From Arthrobacter echini (GTDB lineage Bacteria > Actinomycetota > Actinomycetes > Actinomycetales > Micrococcaceae): a stretch of DNA of 64,000 bases. Position numbers and translations under genes: made by a program. Below are positions 8,967 to 16,906 of the stretch, in pieces (position 1 is the first letter of the stretch; each line of letters opens with the position of its first letter). Under the pieces are notes generated by a model. The model did no database searches. It worked only from the letters and a program-made list of their open reading frames with translations, and was not told the DNA's origin. The stretch is taken from the NCBI RefSeq assembly GCF_008107445.1, contig NZ_VSLD01000001.1:806001-870000 (forward strand), given 5' to 3'.

Positions 8967-10181
8967 ATGAGCGCCGAGACACCGTCCCCTACGAGCGGAG
9001 ACCGCGGCGGCCCCCTCGCCGGCCGCCTGGTCGTCGATCTCAGCCGGGCGCTCGCCGGACCGCACGCGGGCATGATGCTCGGCGATCTCGGCGCCCGCGT
9101 GATCAAGGTGGAGACCCCCGGGACCGGCGACGACACGCGCGGCTGGGGGCCGCCGTTCGTGGGGCCGGAGGAGGACCGGCAGTCCACCTACTTCCTGTCC
9201 TGCAACCGCAACAAGGAGTCCATCGCCCTCGACCTCAAGAGCGACGACGGCAGGGACACGCTCACCGAGCTGCTGCGCCGCGCCGACGTCGTCGTGGAGA
9301 ACTTCCGCCCCGGCGTCCTCGACCGCCTCGGGTTCTCCACCGAGGCCATGCTGGAGCTGAACGCCGGCCTGGTGATCCTCTCCATCACCGGGTTCGGGCA
9401 CGACGGGCCGGAGGCCAGGCGCAGCGGCTACGACCAGATCGTCCAGGGCGAGGCGGGCCTCATGTCCCTCACGGGCCCCGATCCCGACCATCCCCAGCGC
9501 GTCGGCGTGCCGATCGCCGATCTGCTCTCGGGCATGTACGGGGCGTACGGGGCCGTCGCGGCACTGCTCGAGCGCGAGCGGACGGGCAAGGGCCAGGTGG
9601 TGCGGACGTCCCTGCTCGCCTCGATCATCGGTGTGCATGCGTTCCAGGGCACCCGGGCCACGGTGGCCGGCGAGGTGCCGCAGGCGCAGGGGAACCATCA
9701 CCCGTCGATCGCCCCCTACGGTCTCTTCACCTGCCGCGGAGGCAGGGTGCAGATCAGCGTGGGCAGCGAGAAGCTGTGGGCCACGTTCGCGGAGACCTTC
9801 GGCCTCGCGGCGGACGAGCCCCGGTTCGCCACCAACGCGGACCGCGTGCGGAACCGGGAGCAGCTGATCGGGGTGGTCGAGGACGCCTTCTCCGCGTACC
9901 AGGCCGAACCCCTCTTGAGGAAGCTCGAGGAGGCCGGCATCCCGGCCGGCAAGGTGCGCACGCTCGACGAGGTGTACGCCTGGGACCAGGTGCGGTCGCA
10001 GGGTCTGCTCCTCGACGTCGAGCACGCGCTGCTCGGGACCATCGCCCTCCCGGGACCCCCGCTGCGGTTCTTCGACGGCGCCGCCGAGACCACGCCCACC
10101 ACGCATGCCGCGCCCCCACTGCTCGACGGCGACGGCGAGGCCATCCGCGCCTGGCTCGCGGAGCCGGCGCCGGGCGCATGA
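8967..10181 (+). CDS. CaiB/BaiF-type (family III) CoA transferase
   Basis: A 404-residue enzyme moving CoA between carboxylic acids. Signature blocks are LAGRLVVDLSRALAGPHAGMMLGDLGA (N-terminal Rossmann part), RNKESIALDLKSDDGR, and VGVPIADLLSGMYGAYG, which holds the Asp that forms the acyl-anhydride. A GGAGGA ribosome site precedes ATG 8967. The stop overlaps the next start in ATGA, so the two are translationally coupled. With a MatC-like carrier before it and a carboxyltransferase after it, the likely job is activating the imported dicarboxylate to its CoA ester. The actual acid is not shown by sequence. Confidence 0.88.
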   Translation: MSAETPSPTSGDRGGPLAGRLVVDLSRALAGPHAGMMLGDLGARVIKVETPGTGDDTRGWGPPFVGPEEDRQSTYFLSCNRNKESIALDLKSDDGRDTLTELLRRADVVVENFRPGVLDRLGFSTEAMLELNAGLVILSITGFGHDGPEARRSGYDQIVQGEAGLMSLTGPDPDHPQRVGVPIADLLSGMYGAYGAVAALLERERTGKGQVVRTSLLASIIGVHAFQGTRATVAGEVPQAQGNHHPSIAPYGLFTCRGGRVQISVGSEKLWATFAETFGLAADEPRFATNADRVRNREQLIGVVEDAFSAYQAEPLLRKLEEAGIPAGKVRTLDEVYAWDQVRSQGLLLDVEHALLGTIALPGPPLRFFDGAAETTPTTHAAPPLLDGDGEAIRAWLAEPAPGA

Positions 10182-11707
10182 CCGCCGGAGCGCGGCACCT
10201 CACGGCGCGGGACCTCATCGACGAGGTGCTCGACGACGGTTCCTTCGCGTCCTGGGACAGTCCCGTCCCCGTCCCGTATCCGGGCGCGAGCCCGTCCTAC
10301 GAGGACGAGCTGCTGCGCGCTCGGCAGAGGAGTGGCGCGGACGAGTCCGTCCTGACGGGGGAGGGCCTCATCCACGGACGACGGGTGGCCGTCATCGTCT
10401 CGGAGTTCGCGTTCCTCGCCGGCTCGATCGGCAGCGCGGCCGCGCACCGCATCACCGCCGCCATCCAGAGGGCCACCCGCGAGCGGCTGCCCCTCCTGGC
10501 CGGGCCGGCGTCGGGCGGGACGCGCATGCAGGAGGGCACCCCGGCGTTCCTGTCCATGGTGGACATCACCGGTGCCGTGCGCGCCCACCGGCAGGCCGGT
10601 CTGCCCTATCTCGTCTATCTGCGTCATCCCACCACGGGTGGGGTGATGGCCTCCTGGGGCTCTCTGGGGCATCTCACCGTCGCCGAACCGGGGGCACTGC
10701 TCGGCTTCCTCGGGCCGCGCGTCTATGAGGCGCTCTACGACAGGCCCTTCCCTCCGGGGGTCCAGACCGCGGAGAATCTCTTCGACAAAGGACTCATCGA
10801 CGCCGTCGTCGCACCGGAACAGCTGGCGAGGATCGTCGACACGGCCCTCCGTGTACTGCTCGCCGACGCGACCGTCGGCCCGCCCGTGCCCGCCACAGCC
10901 TCCGTACCACCCGGCACCGGGAGCGCCTGGGAGTCCATCCTCGTCTCACGCGATCGACGCCGACCGGATCTCCGCCGGCTGCTCGCCCACGGCGCCCGGG
11001 ACGTCCTGCCGCTCAACGGCACCGGTCAGGGGGAGAAGGACCCTGGCCTCCTGCTCGCACTGGCCCGCTTCGGGGCGCAGCCCTGCATCGTGCTGGGGCA
11101 CCAGCGACCACGGGAGCCCGGGGACGCCGTCATGGGCCCGGCCTCCCTCCGGGAGGCGCGCCGCGGCATGAAGCTCGCCGAGGAACTGGGGCTGCCGCTG
11201 CTGACGGTCATCGACACCGCGGGCGCCGATCTGTCGAAGGAGGCGGAGGAGGGCGGACTGGCCGGGGAGATCGCCCGATCCCTGTACGACCTCATCGGGC
11301 TCGCGTCGTCGTCGGTCTCCGTGTTGCTCGGACAGGGCGCGGGCGGCGGTGCGCTCGCACTCCTGCCGGCCGACAGCACCATCGCCGCCGAGCACGCGTG
11401 GCTCTCACCCCTGCCGCCGGAGGGAGCGAGTGCCATCGTCCACCGGACCGTGGAGCGGGCGCCCGAGATGGCCGAGGCGCAGGGCGTGAAGATCGCCGCC
11501 CTCGTGGAGCGCGGCGTGGTCGACCACGTGGTGGACGAACGCCCCGACGCCGCCCGGGAGGGGCGCGCGTTCTGCGAGCGGATGGCCCTGGCGATCGAGT
11601 ACGAGCTGTCGCGGGTCAGGGCCATGCCGTCAGCGGACCGGCTGGTGCGGCGTGCGGGGAAGTACCGCGCGGCCGCCGGCGACGAGCCGCGTCAGGGATG
11701 CTGCTGA
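10178..11707 (+). CDS. Fused beta/alpha carboxyltransferase (AccD-AccA / MdcDE-like)
   Basis: A 509-residue protein with two crotonase-fold halves. The first half has GPASGGTRMQEGTPAFLSM, the AccD-type oxyanion region. The second has LPLLTVIDTAGADLSKEAEEGG and GAGGGALALLPAD, the AccA-type CoA-binding region. No N-terminal Cys4 zinc ribbon is present, unlike E. coli AccD. The architecture suits a malonyl-CoA or malonyl-thioester decarboxylase subunit, or an acyl-CoA carboxylase transferase. No biotin carboxylase or biotin carrier gene lies beside it, which favours a decarboxylase role in dicarboxylate breakdown, by inference. Its 3' end overlaps the converging gene by 16 bases. Confidence 0.85.
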   Translation: MTAGARHLTARDLIDEVLDDGSFASWDSPVPVPYPGASPSYEDELLRARQRSGADESVLTGEGLIHGRRVAVIVSEFAFLAGSIGSAAAHRITAAIQRATRERLPLLAGPASGGTRMQEGTPAFLSMVDITGAVRAHRQAGLPYLVYLRHPTTGGVMASWGSLGHLTVAEPGALLGFLGPRVYEALYDRPFPPGVQTAENLFDKGLIDAVVAPEQLARIVDTALRVLLADATVGPPVPATASVPPGTGSAWESILVSRDRRRPDLRRLLAHGARDVLPLNGTGQGEKDPGLLLALARFGAQPCIVLGHQRPREPGDAVMGPASLREARRGMKLAEELGLPLLTVIDTAGADLSKEAEEGGLAGEIARSLYDLIGLASSSVSVLLGQGAGGGALALLPADSTIAAEHAWLSPLPPEGASAIVHRTVERAPEMAEAQGVKIAALVERGVVDHVVDERPDAAREGRAFCERMALAIEYELSRVRAMPSADRLVRRAGKYRAAAGDEPRQGCC

Positions 11708-12795
11708 CGGTAGATCTCCATCTGCCGGTGCCTGCGCTGCAGGCTGTCCCGCCGGGGAGTGCTCTCGGCACTCTCGGGTTCGGCGGTGAGCTCGATGTGC
11801 GGATGGCCGTAGTGCCACAGCAACATGTCGTCGAGGAGACGGTCCGGGCCCGGTGAGTAGCGGTGGTCCAGGGCTTTCCGGACCGAGGTGATGGCCCCGG
11901 CCTGCAGCAGCGGCACCAGATCGAGCGTGGTCCTCAGGCCGTGGGCGGCCAGCAGCTCGGCGGCCCACGCCCAGTCGTCCCCGGACTTGCGGTCCACGTG
12001 GGGCAGGAGGGTCTGCCAGATGTGGCGGATCCGGTTGGGCGTCAGCGGAGCGCTGCCCTCGCCGTCCTCGTCCCAGAAACCGGTGATGGTCTCGTACCGC
12101 TCGTGCAGTTCGGCGAAGGTGGACTCCACGGTCTCCAGCATGGCCGCGGTGGCGGTGAACTGCCGGTCGAAGTAGGGGCTCCACGCCTTCGGGTTGGACG
12201 CCTTGAAACGCAGGTCGTGCTCGATCTCCGACCACGCATGGGCCAGGACCGTGCGTACCTGCACCTCGAACAGATAGCTGCCCGCGGCCTTCGTCTCCGG
12301 GTCGACGACCTGCTGGAAGGCACGGACCACGTCGCTGTGGATGGTCCGCATGATCAGATGACGGCTCGAATAGCCGTACGTGCCGGACTCGATCGAGCCG
12401 ATGTCCTTCTCGCGGTCGCCGCGGCAGTCGAACTCCCGGCGCTGGCGCTTGAGCATGTTCGCCGCGAGATCCACCTCGTGCGGGAGGGTGGTGATGATGC
12501 GCACGCCCACCAGGTCGATCAGATTACGCATCGGGTCGGGGAAGACGAGGGTGGGAAGCGCACCGGGCTCGGACGAGGGGAGGGTGCGCGAGGCCTTGTC
12601 GCGGAAGGACTCGACGGTCTTGGTGCGCGCCGTGACGAACAGGGGGCTCAGATCGGTGCCGTCGAAGATGGCCGCGATGCTCTCCCGCATAGCACTGGTG
12701 ACGCGGTCCAGGGCAGGGCGGACACGCTCGAACTCGCGCGTATGGGCCTCGACGGCAGGGCGCAGCCGGTCGTCGAGATCGTCCCACGCGCCCAT
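11692..12795 (-). CDS. RelA/SpoT-domain (p)ppGpp synthetase-like protein with long C-terminal extension
   Basis: A 367-residue protein with the nucleotidyl-transferase domain of alarmone synthetases. It shows RTKTVESFRDK (ATP-binding Arg/Lys/Ser), DLVGVRIIT (metal Asp), YGYSSRHLI (stacking Tyr) and FEVQVRTVLAHAWSEIEHDLRFK. No HD hydrolase, TGS or ACT domain is visible, so it is not a full-length Rel. After the synthetase part (to about 230) there is a helical region of about 135 residues not seen in minimal small alarmone synthetases. The start at ATG 12795 follows a purine-rich GGAAAGG; ATG 12825 is possible. It could be a housekeeping small synthetase or a toxic one. Confidence 0.82.
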   Translation of the reverse strand: MGAWDDLDDRLRPAVEAHTREFERVRPALDRVTSAMRESIAAIFDGTDLSPLFVTARTKTVESFRDKASRTLPSSEPGALPTLVFPDPMRNLIDLVGVRIITTLPHEVDLAANMLKRQRREFDCRGDREKDIGSIESGTYGYSSRHLIMRTIHSDVVRAFQQVVDPETKAAGSYLFEVQVRTVLAHAWSEIEHDLRFKASNPKAWSPYFDRQFTATAAMLETVESTFAELHERYETITGFWDEDGEGSAPLTPNRIRHIWQTLLPHVDRKSGDDWAWAAELLAAHGLRTTLDLVPLLQAGAITSVRKALDHRYSPGPDRLLDDMLLWHYGHPHIELTAEPESAESTPRRDSLQRRHRQMEIYRQQHP

Positions 12796-12847
12796 GCACA
12801 CTGCCTTTCCGAGGAGAAGTCCCATCGTAGCCAACGCTCCCGACGGT

Positions 12848-12853
12848 TAGGCT
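12848..12853 (+). promoter_or_regulatory. -10 box of a probable leaderless transcript
   Basis: TAGGCT ends 6 bases before GTG 12860, and no ribosome site is visible. This places the predicted transcription start at or next to the start codon, a common actinobacterial arrangement. No clear -35 box. Confidence 0.5.
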
Positions 12854-12859
12854 GCACGG

Positions 12860-13753
12860 GTGGATCCCGTACGACGACGCCCCCTCCTCGCCCTCGCCGC
12901 CGCAGCCGGCGCCGCGCTCCTGATCGGTGGTATCAGGGCCGCCGCGAAGCCCACAGCGGTGACGCCGCAGCGCTACGCCTACGGCGATGATCCGAGCCAG
13001 TTCGCGGAGCTCTACCTCCCGGCCACGGGGGCCGCCGTCCGGGGCGTCGTCGTGATCATCCACGGTGGCTACTGGCGCTCCACCTACGGCGCGGAACTCG
13101 GTGAGCCCCTCGCGCAGGATCTGGTGCGGCGCGGGTACGCCTGCTGGAACCTGGAGTACCGCCGGGCAGGGAACGGCGGCGGCTGGCCTGCCACCTTCGA
13201 CGACGTCGCCACCGGGATCGACCACCTCGCGGTGGCGGCCGCCGAGCACGGACTGGAGCTGCGTTCGACGACGGCGCTCGGGCACTCGGCGGGAGGTCAC
13301 CTCGCGGTGTGGGCGGCGGGCCGCAGCACCCTCCCGTCCGGAACCCCCGGCGCCGGTGTGCCGGTGGTGCCGCTCCCGGCGGTGGTCAGCCAGGCAGGCG
13401 TCCTGGATCTGCGGCAGGCACGCGAGCTGCGGCTCGGCGACGACGCCGTCGAGAACTTTCTCCGGGCACCCGGCGATCCCGAGCGCTATCGTCTCGCGGA
13501 TCCGATGAGCGCCGTCCCACTCGGTGTTCCGGTTTACGTTGTGCACGGGACGAAGGACACCGCGGTGCCGCTCTCGCAGTCCGAGAGCTATGTGGCCGCC
13601 GCGACGGCACGGGGCGCGACTGCTGAGCTCACGATCGTGCCGGGGGACCACTTCGCCGTCATCACCCCCGGATCGAAGGCATGGGAGTCCGTGGTGGAGG
13701 CGCTGGGACGGGCCGCGGACACGGCGAACCCCGTCCCGCCCGTGACGGGCTGA
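12860..13753 (+). CDS. Secreted or membrane-tethered alpha/beta hydrolase (esterase/kynurenine-formamidase-like)
   Basis: A 297-residue hydrolase. The N-terminus (RRRPLLALAAAAGAALLIGG) is a signal or anchor helix. The oxyanion motif HGGYWR lies near 70, the nucleophile elbow GHSAGGH near 140, an Asp in VHGTKDTAVPL and a His in VPGDHFAVI. The HGGYWR form is typical of the HSL/kynurenine formamidase branch. It starts with GTG 12860 without a ribosome site. Substrate unknown; acting outside the membrane is inferred from the leader. Confidence 0.85.
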   Translation: MDPVRRRPLLALAAAAGAALLIGGIRAAAKPTAVTPQRYAYGDDPSQFAELYLPATGAAVRGVVVIIHGGYWRSTYGAELGEPLAQDLVRRGYACWNLEYRRAGNGGGWPATFDDVATGIDHLAVAAAEHGLELRSTTALGHSAGGHLAVWAAGRSTLPSGTPGAGVPVVPLPAVVSQAGVLDLRQARELRLGDDAVENFLRAPGDPERYRLADPMSAVPLGVPVYVVHGTKDTAVPLSQSESYVAAATARGATAELTIVPGDHFAVITPGSKAWESVVEALGRAADTANPVPPVTG

Positions 13754-13775
13754 CCGGGGTTCGTGGGGCAGTCCC

Positions 13776-14573
13776 CTAGTTCAGGGGACGGGTGCCCCCG
13801 GGCAGGGCGCCTCCCGCGTACAGCTCGGCGGCCGAGTCCGCCAGCGCGGTCAGGGCCACACGCTGCGTCCACGGTCCGTAGGAGATCCGGGCCACGCCGA
13901 GCTCCTGCAGCCGGGCCGGAGCGAGACTGCCCGGCACGTTGATGACGCTCAGGCGCTGCGGGCCGAAGGCCTCCACGAGGGTGCTCACGGCGTGCTCGTC
14001 GAGCAGGCCGGGAACGAAGACGTTCGTGGCGCCGATCGCGAGGAAGGCCTTGCCGCGCTCCACGGCGTCGCTGAGGACCTCCGCCGGATCACGGTCACCG
14101 GCCCTCACGAACGCGTCGGTGCGGGCATTGAGGACGAAGTCGATGCCCTCGCCCTGGCCGGCCTTCATGGCCGCTTCCATCTGCGCCACGGCGTCGGCGA
14201 GCGGGCGCATCTGGTCCTCGATGTTGGCGCCCACGATCCCGACGCCGATCGCCCGGCGCACGGTGTCCTCCGGGTCGCCGTAGCCCGACTCTAGATCGGC
14301 GGAGACCGGCAGGTCCGTGGCCGCGGCAATCCGCCCGATCGCCGCGATCATCTCCTCCAGGGGGATGTTCTCGCCGTCCTCGTAGCCGAGGGACGCGGCG
14401 ATCGAGTGGCTCGCCGTGGCGAGGGCCTTCGTGCCGGGTACATCGGCGACGGTCGTCGCGCTGATGACGTCCCAGACGTTGACCACCTGCAGGATCTCGG
14501 GGGCGGAGTGCAGCTCGGCGAATGCGGTCGCCCTGGCGGCGAGGCCGCCGTGCTCCGTGTGTGCGTCAGTCAT
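13776..14573 (-). CDS. Isocitrate lyase/PEP mutase family protein
   Basis: A 265-residue TIM-barrel enzyme of the ICL/PEPM superfamily. Characteristic pieces are VNVWDVISA, the metal segment DLESGYGDPE, GANIEDQ and LNARTDAFVRAG. The family includes PEP mutases, oxaloacetate hydrolases and methylisocitrate lyases. This short form lacks the KKCGH loop of true isocitrate or methylisocitrate lyases, so the reaction is open. ATG 14573 is preceded by GGAAGG. It overlaps the end of the upstream esterase gene by 8 bases and forms an operon with it and the ring-cleaving dioxygenase. Confidence 0.85.
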   Translation of the reverse strand: MTDAHTEHGGLAARATAFAELHSAPEILQVVNVWDVISATTVADVPGTKALATASHSIAASLGYEDGENIPLEEMIAAIGRIAAATDLPVSADLESGYGDPEDTVRRAIGVGIVGANIEDQMRPLADAVAQMEAAMKAGQGEGIDFVLNARTDAFVRAGDRDPAEVLSDAVERGKAFLAIGATNVFVPGLLDEHAVSTLVEAFGPQRLSVINVPGSLAPARLQELGVARISYGPWTQRVALTALADSAAELYAGGALPGGTRPLN

Positions 14574-15207
14574 GTGAAACCTTCCGGGTGAGCGAGGCGA
14601 TCCACGCTGCTGCGCCGTCGATCTCGCTGGGATGGATACCGTGCCCGCCCTCGCGGACGGCCCGGTGTACTTCGGCGCCGCGGCTCTCGAGGATCGACCC
14701 GAGGCGGACCACGCTGTCGATCGGTGCCATGGCATCCGCCTTCCCATTGAACAGGGCGATCGAGGATCCGGACAGGTCCGCCTCGACCGGCCGTCCGTCC
14801 AGCGGGTACATCCCCGAGAACGCGACGGCGTCTGCCACCGAACCCGGGTGCAGCAGGGCCGTGGCGAGCGCGATGTTCGCGCCGTTCGAGAAGCCCACGG
14901 CCACGAGCCTGCGCTCCCCGATCCCGTAGTGGTCCCTGGCCCACGCAATGAAGTCGGCCAGCTCACCGGAGCGGCGGATTACGTCGTCGACGTCGAAGTT
15001 GCCCTCCCCGAACCGGCGGAACCAGCGGTTCATGCCGTGTTCCTGTACGGGCCCGCGGGGTGCGAGATACCCTGCCTCCGGTGCGAGCTCCTTCACGAGC
15101 GGCAGGAGATCGTGCTCGGTCCCTCCAGTGCCGTGCAGCAGCAGCAGCACCGGGGCGTCCGCCGCGCCGGCGTGGAACAGGTGGGGCCAGTCATGCGTGA
15201 TGGTCAT
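14566..15207 (-). CDS. Phospholipase/carboxylesterase-type hydrolase (MhqD-like)
   Basis: A 213-residue alpha/beta hydrolase of the carboxylesterase (YP_phospholipase/MhqD) type. It has LLLLHGTGGTEHDLLPL (oxyanion loop), the nucleophile elbow GFSNGANIA, an Asp in GKADAMAPI and a His in EGGHGIHPSEI. In Bacillus the MhqD esterase works beside the ring-cleaving dioxygenase MhqO/MhqA in quinone and azo-compound resistance. The gene here lies 9 bases after the dioxygenase on the same strand, matching that pairing. The function is inferred from homology and context. Confidence 0.85.
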   Translation of the reverse strand: MTITHDWPHLFHAGAADAPVLLLLHGTGGTEHDLLPLVKELAPEAGYLAPRGPVQEHGMNRWFRRFGEGNFDVDDVIRRSGELADFIAWARDHYGIGERRLVAVGFSNGANIALATALLHPGSVADAVAFSGMYPLDGRPVEADLSGSSIALFNGKADAMAPIDSVVRLGSILESRGAEVHRAVREGGHGIHPSEIDGAAAWIASLTRKVSHD

Positions 15208-15216
15208 GGTGCGCTC

Positions 15217-16194
15217 CTACTTCAGGAAGGACTGGACGGCGGGGTTGTTCTCGCCCGGCACGTCGATCTTCGCGACGGCGTGGGCGATGGCCTCGCGGTT
15301 GGGCTCGAGCCACGGCGGCAGCTTCAGCGAGCGGCCCAGTTCCAGCAGGGGCTCGTCGACGTCGAAGCCCGGTGTGTCCGTGGCGATCTCGAGCAGTGTT
15401 CCACCGGGCTCACGGAAGTAGATCGAGGTGAAGTACTGGCGGTCGAGGATCGCCGTCACCCCGTAACCGCGCTCTGCCAGCTCGCGGCGCCACAGCTCCT
15501 GGGTCTCCTGGTCGGGGACGCGGAACGCGATGTGGTGCACGGTGCCGCCGGCCACGAGTCCGCGCTGGCCGCGCGGGTCGGTGACCACGTCCACCACTGT
15601 GCCGGGGGCGCCGTCGTGCGTGCTCAGGCGGTAGCGGCCGTCCTTCTCGCTGAGGATGTTCATGCCGAGGTCACGCGTGAAGGTCTCGAGGGTGTGGGTG
15701 GGATCCTGCACCGTCAGCACCGACGAGTGCTGACCGCGCACGGCGTACTCGGCGGGGACGGAGGCGGAGTCCCACGGGTTGCGCGGATCGGAGATGGAGG
15801 AGGCCACGAGGTCGATCTGCAGGCCGTCGGGATCGCGCAGCGAGAGGCGCTCCTCCTCGGACGACGCACGCGAGATGCTGGACTCGACGCCGATCGCCTT
15901 GAAGTGCTCCTGCCACCAGCCGAGTGTGCCCTGCGGGACGGAGAAGGCCGTGGTGGTGGACTGGCCGCTGCCCACCCGGCCGCTGCGGATGCCCTGCCAG
16001 GGGAAGAAGGTCAGGAGGGACCCGGGATTGCCGGACTCGTCGCCGTAGTACAAGTGGTAGGTGCCGGGATCGTCGAAGTTCACCGTCTTCTTGACCAGGC
16101 GCAGACCCAGGCCCTTGATGTAGAAGTCGATGTTCTTCTGCGGGTCCCCGGCGATCGCGGTGACGTGGTGAAGACCTTCTGTCTGGATGGTCAT
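15217..16194 (-). CDS. Ring-cleaving dioxygenase, VOC/glyoxalase family (MhqO/MhqA-like)
   Basis: A 325-residue protein of two glyoxalase-fold halves. The metal-binding residues are visible as HHVTAIAGDP (His, N-terminal), GTVHHIAFRVPD (His) and GTLLEIATDTPGF (Glu). It is an extradiol-type dioxygenase expected to open hydroquinone-like rings. ATG 16194 has a strong AAGGAGGA site. First gene of a three-gene minus-strand operon (dioxygenase, esterase, ICL/PEPM protein). A 24-bp tandem repeat and an ATGC-N4-GCAT dyad lie just upstream and may take part in control. Confidence 0.88.
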   Translation of the reverse strand: MTIQTEGLHHVTAIAGDPQKNIDFYIKGLGLRLVKKTVNFDDPGTYHLYYGDESGNPGSLLTFFPWQGIRSGRVGSGQSTTTAFSVPQGTLGWWQEHFKAIGVESSISRASSEEERLSLRDPDGLQIDLVASSISDPRNPWDSASVPAEYAVRGQHSSVLTVQDPTHTLETFTRDLGMNILSEKDGRYRLSTHDGAPGTVVDVVTDPRGQRGLVAGGTVHHIAFRVPDQETQELWRRELAERGYGVTAILDRQYFTSIYFREPGGTLLEIATDTPGFDVDEPLLELGRSLKLPPWLEPNREAIAHAVAKIDVPGENNPAVQSFLK

Positions 16195-16207
16195 GCCGTC
16201 CTCCTTC

Positions 16208-16274
16208 ATTGGGCTGGCGTCTCTCGACTTCATAGGGCTGGCGTCTTTCGACCAGCATATCAATGCAAACGCAT
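16208..16274 (-). promoter_or_regulatory. Control region of the dioxygenase operon: tandem repeat and dyad
   Basis: Two copies of GGGCTGGCGTCTYTCGA (16211-16227 and 16235-16251) sit 24 bases apart. An inverted repeat ATGC-AAAC-GCAT lies at 16263-16274 in a locally AT-rich stretch. MarR-type repressors control mhq operons in Bacillus through short dyads, so this could be an equivalent operator. No regulator gene is adjacent. Confidence 0.4.
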
Positions 16275-16371
16275 GAAGTTTTCCATTCATTCCCGTGCTG
16301 GCGACCTTCGCTGGGCGGGCAGGCCGTCCGGTCGACCGGCTCCGCCCTGCATCCTGTGACATCCTGTGTGC

Positions 16372-16854
16372 ATGGCAGCAAGAGGGCGGGTCTCAGGGTG
16401 GATCCGCCGCACCGGCATCGAGGTGCTCGGCTGGACCCTGGTGGTGCTGGGGCTCGCGGCCCTGGTGCTTCCCGGCCCGGGACTGCTGATGCTCGCCGCC
16501 GGTCTCGCGGTCCTCTCGCAGCAGTACCACTGGGCCCGCCGCTTCCTCAAACCGCTCAAGGGCAACGCCTTCCACGCGGCAGCGCTCGGGGTGCAGACCG
16601 TGCCCCGGATCGCCCTGAGCTGCGCCAGCGCCCTGGTGATCATGGGCCTCGGCGTGGTCTGGGTGCTCCAGCCCCGGGTGCCGGGCTGGTGGTTCCTCGG
16701 CGAGGGACTATGGCTCCCCGGAGGTGTGGGGACGGGGATCAGCCTCATTGCCTCGTCGCTGATCGCCCTCGCCCTGATCGCGTACAGCGTGCACCGCTTC
16801 CGCGGCCACCCGTTGCCGCCCAGGGTGCCGCTGTTCCGCAAGAACGCCCTCTAG
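16372..16854 (+). CDS. PGPGW-type (TIGR02611) small membrane protein
   Basis: A 160-residue membrane protein. The first helix carries LVVLGLAALVLPGPGLLMLAAGLAVL, including the conserved PGPG kink that defines the family. It is followed by the basic FLKPLKGN loop and three further hydrophobic segments. The function of this family is unknown; members are common in actinobacteria. ATG 16372 has an in-frame GTG six bases upstream and no obvious ribosome site. Confidence 0.8.
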   Translation: MAARGRVSGWIRRTGIEVLGWTLVVLGLAALVLPGPGLLMLAAGLAVLSQQYHWARRFLKPLKGNAFHAAALGVQTVPRIALSCASALVIMGLGVVWVLQPRVPGWWFLGEGLWLPGGVGTGISLIASSLIALALIAYSVHRFRGHPLPPRVPLFRKNAL

Positions 16855-16894
16855 CGGTACCGGACCGGCACGGCCCCGTCGCAGGTACGACTGA

Positions 16895-16900
16895 TACCTT
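16895..16900 (+). promoter_or_regulatory. -10 box for a leaderless sugar-kinase transcript
   Basis: TACCTT ends 6 bases before GTG 16907. The spacing to the start codon is the same as at 12848, so translation from a leaderless mRNA is likely. Confidence 0.45.
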
Positions 16901-16906
16901 GAAGGC

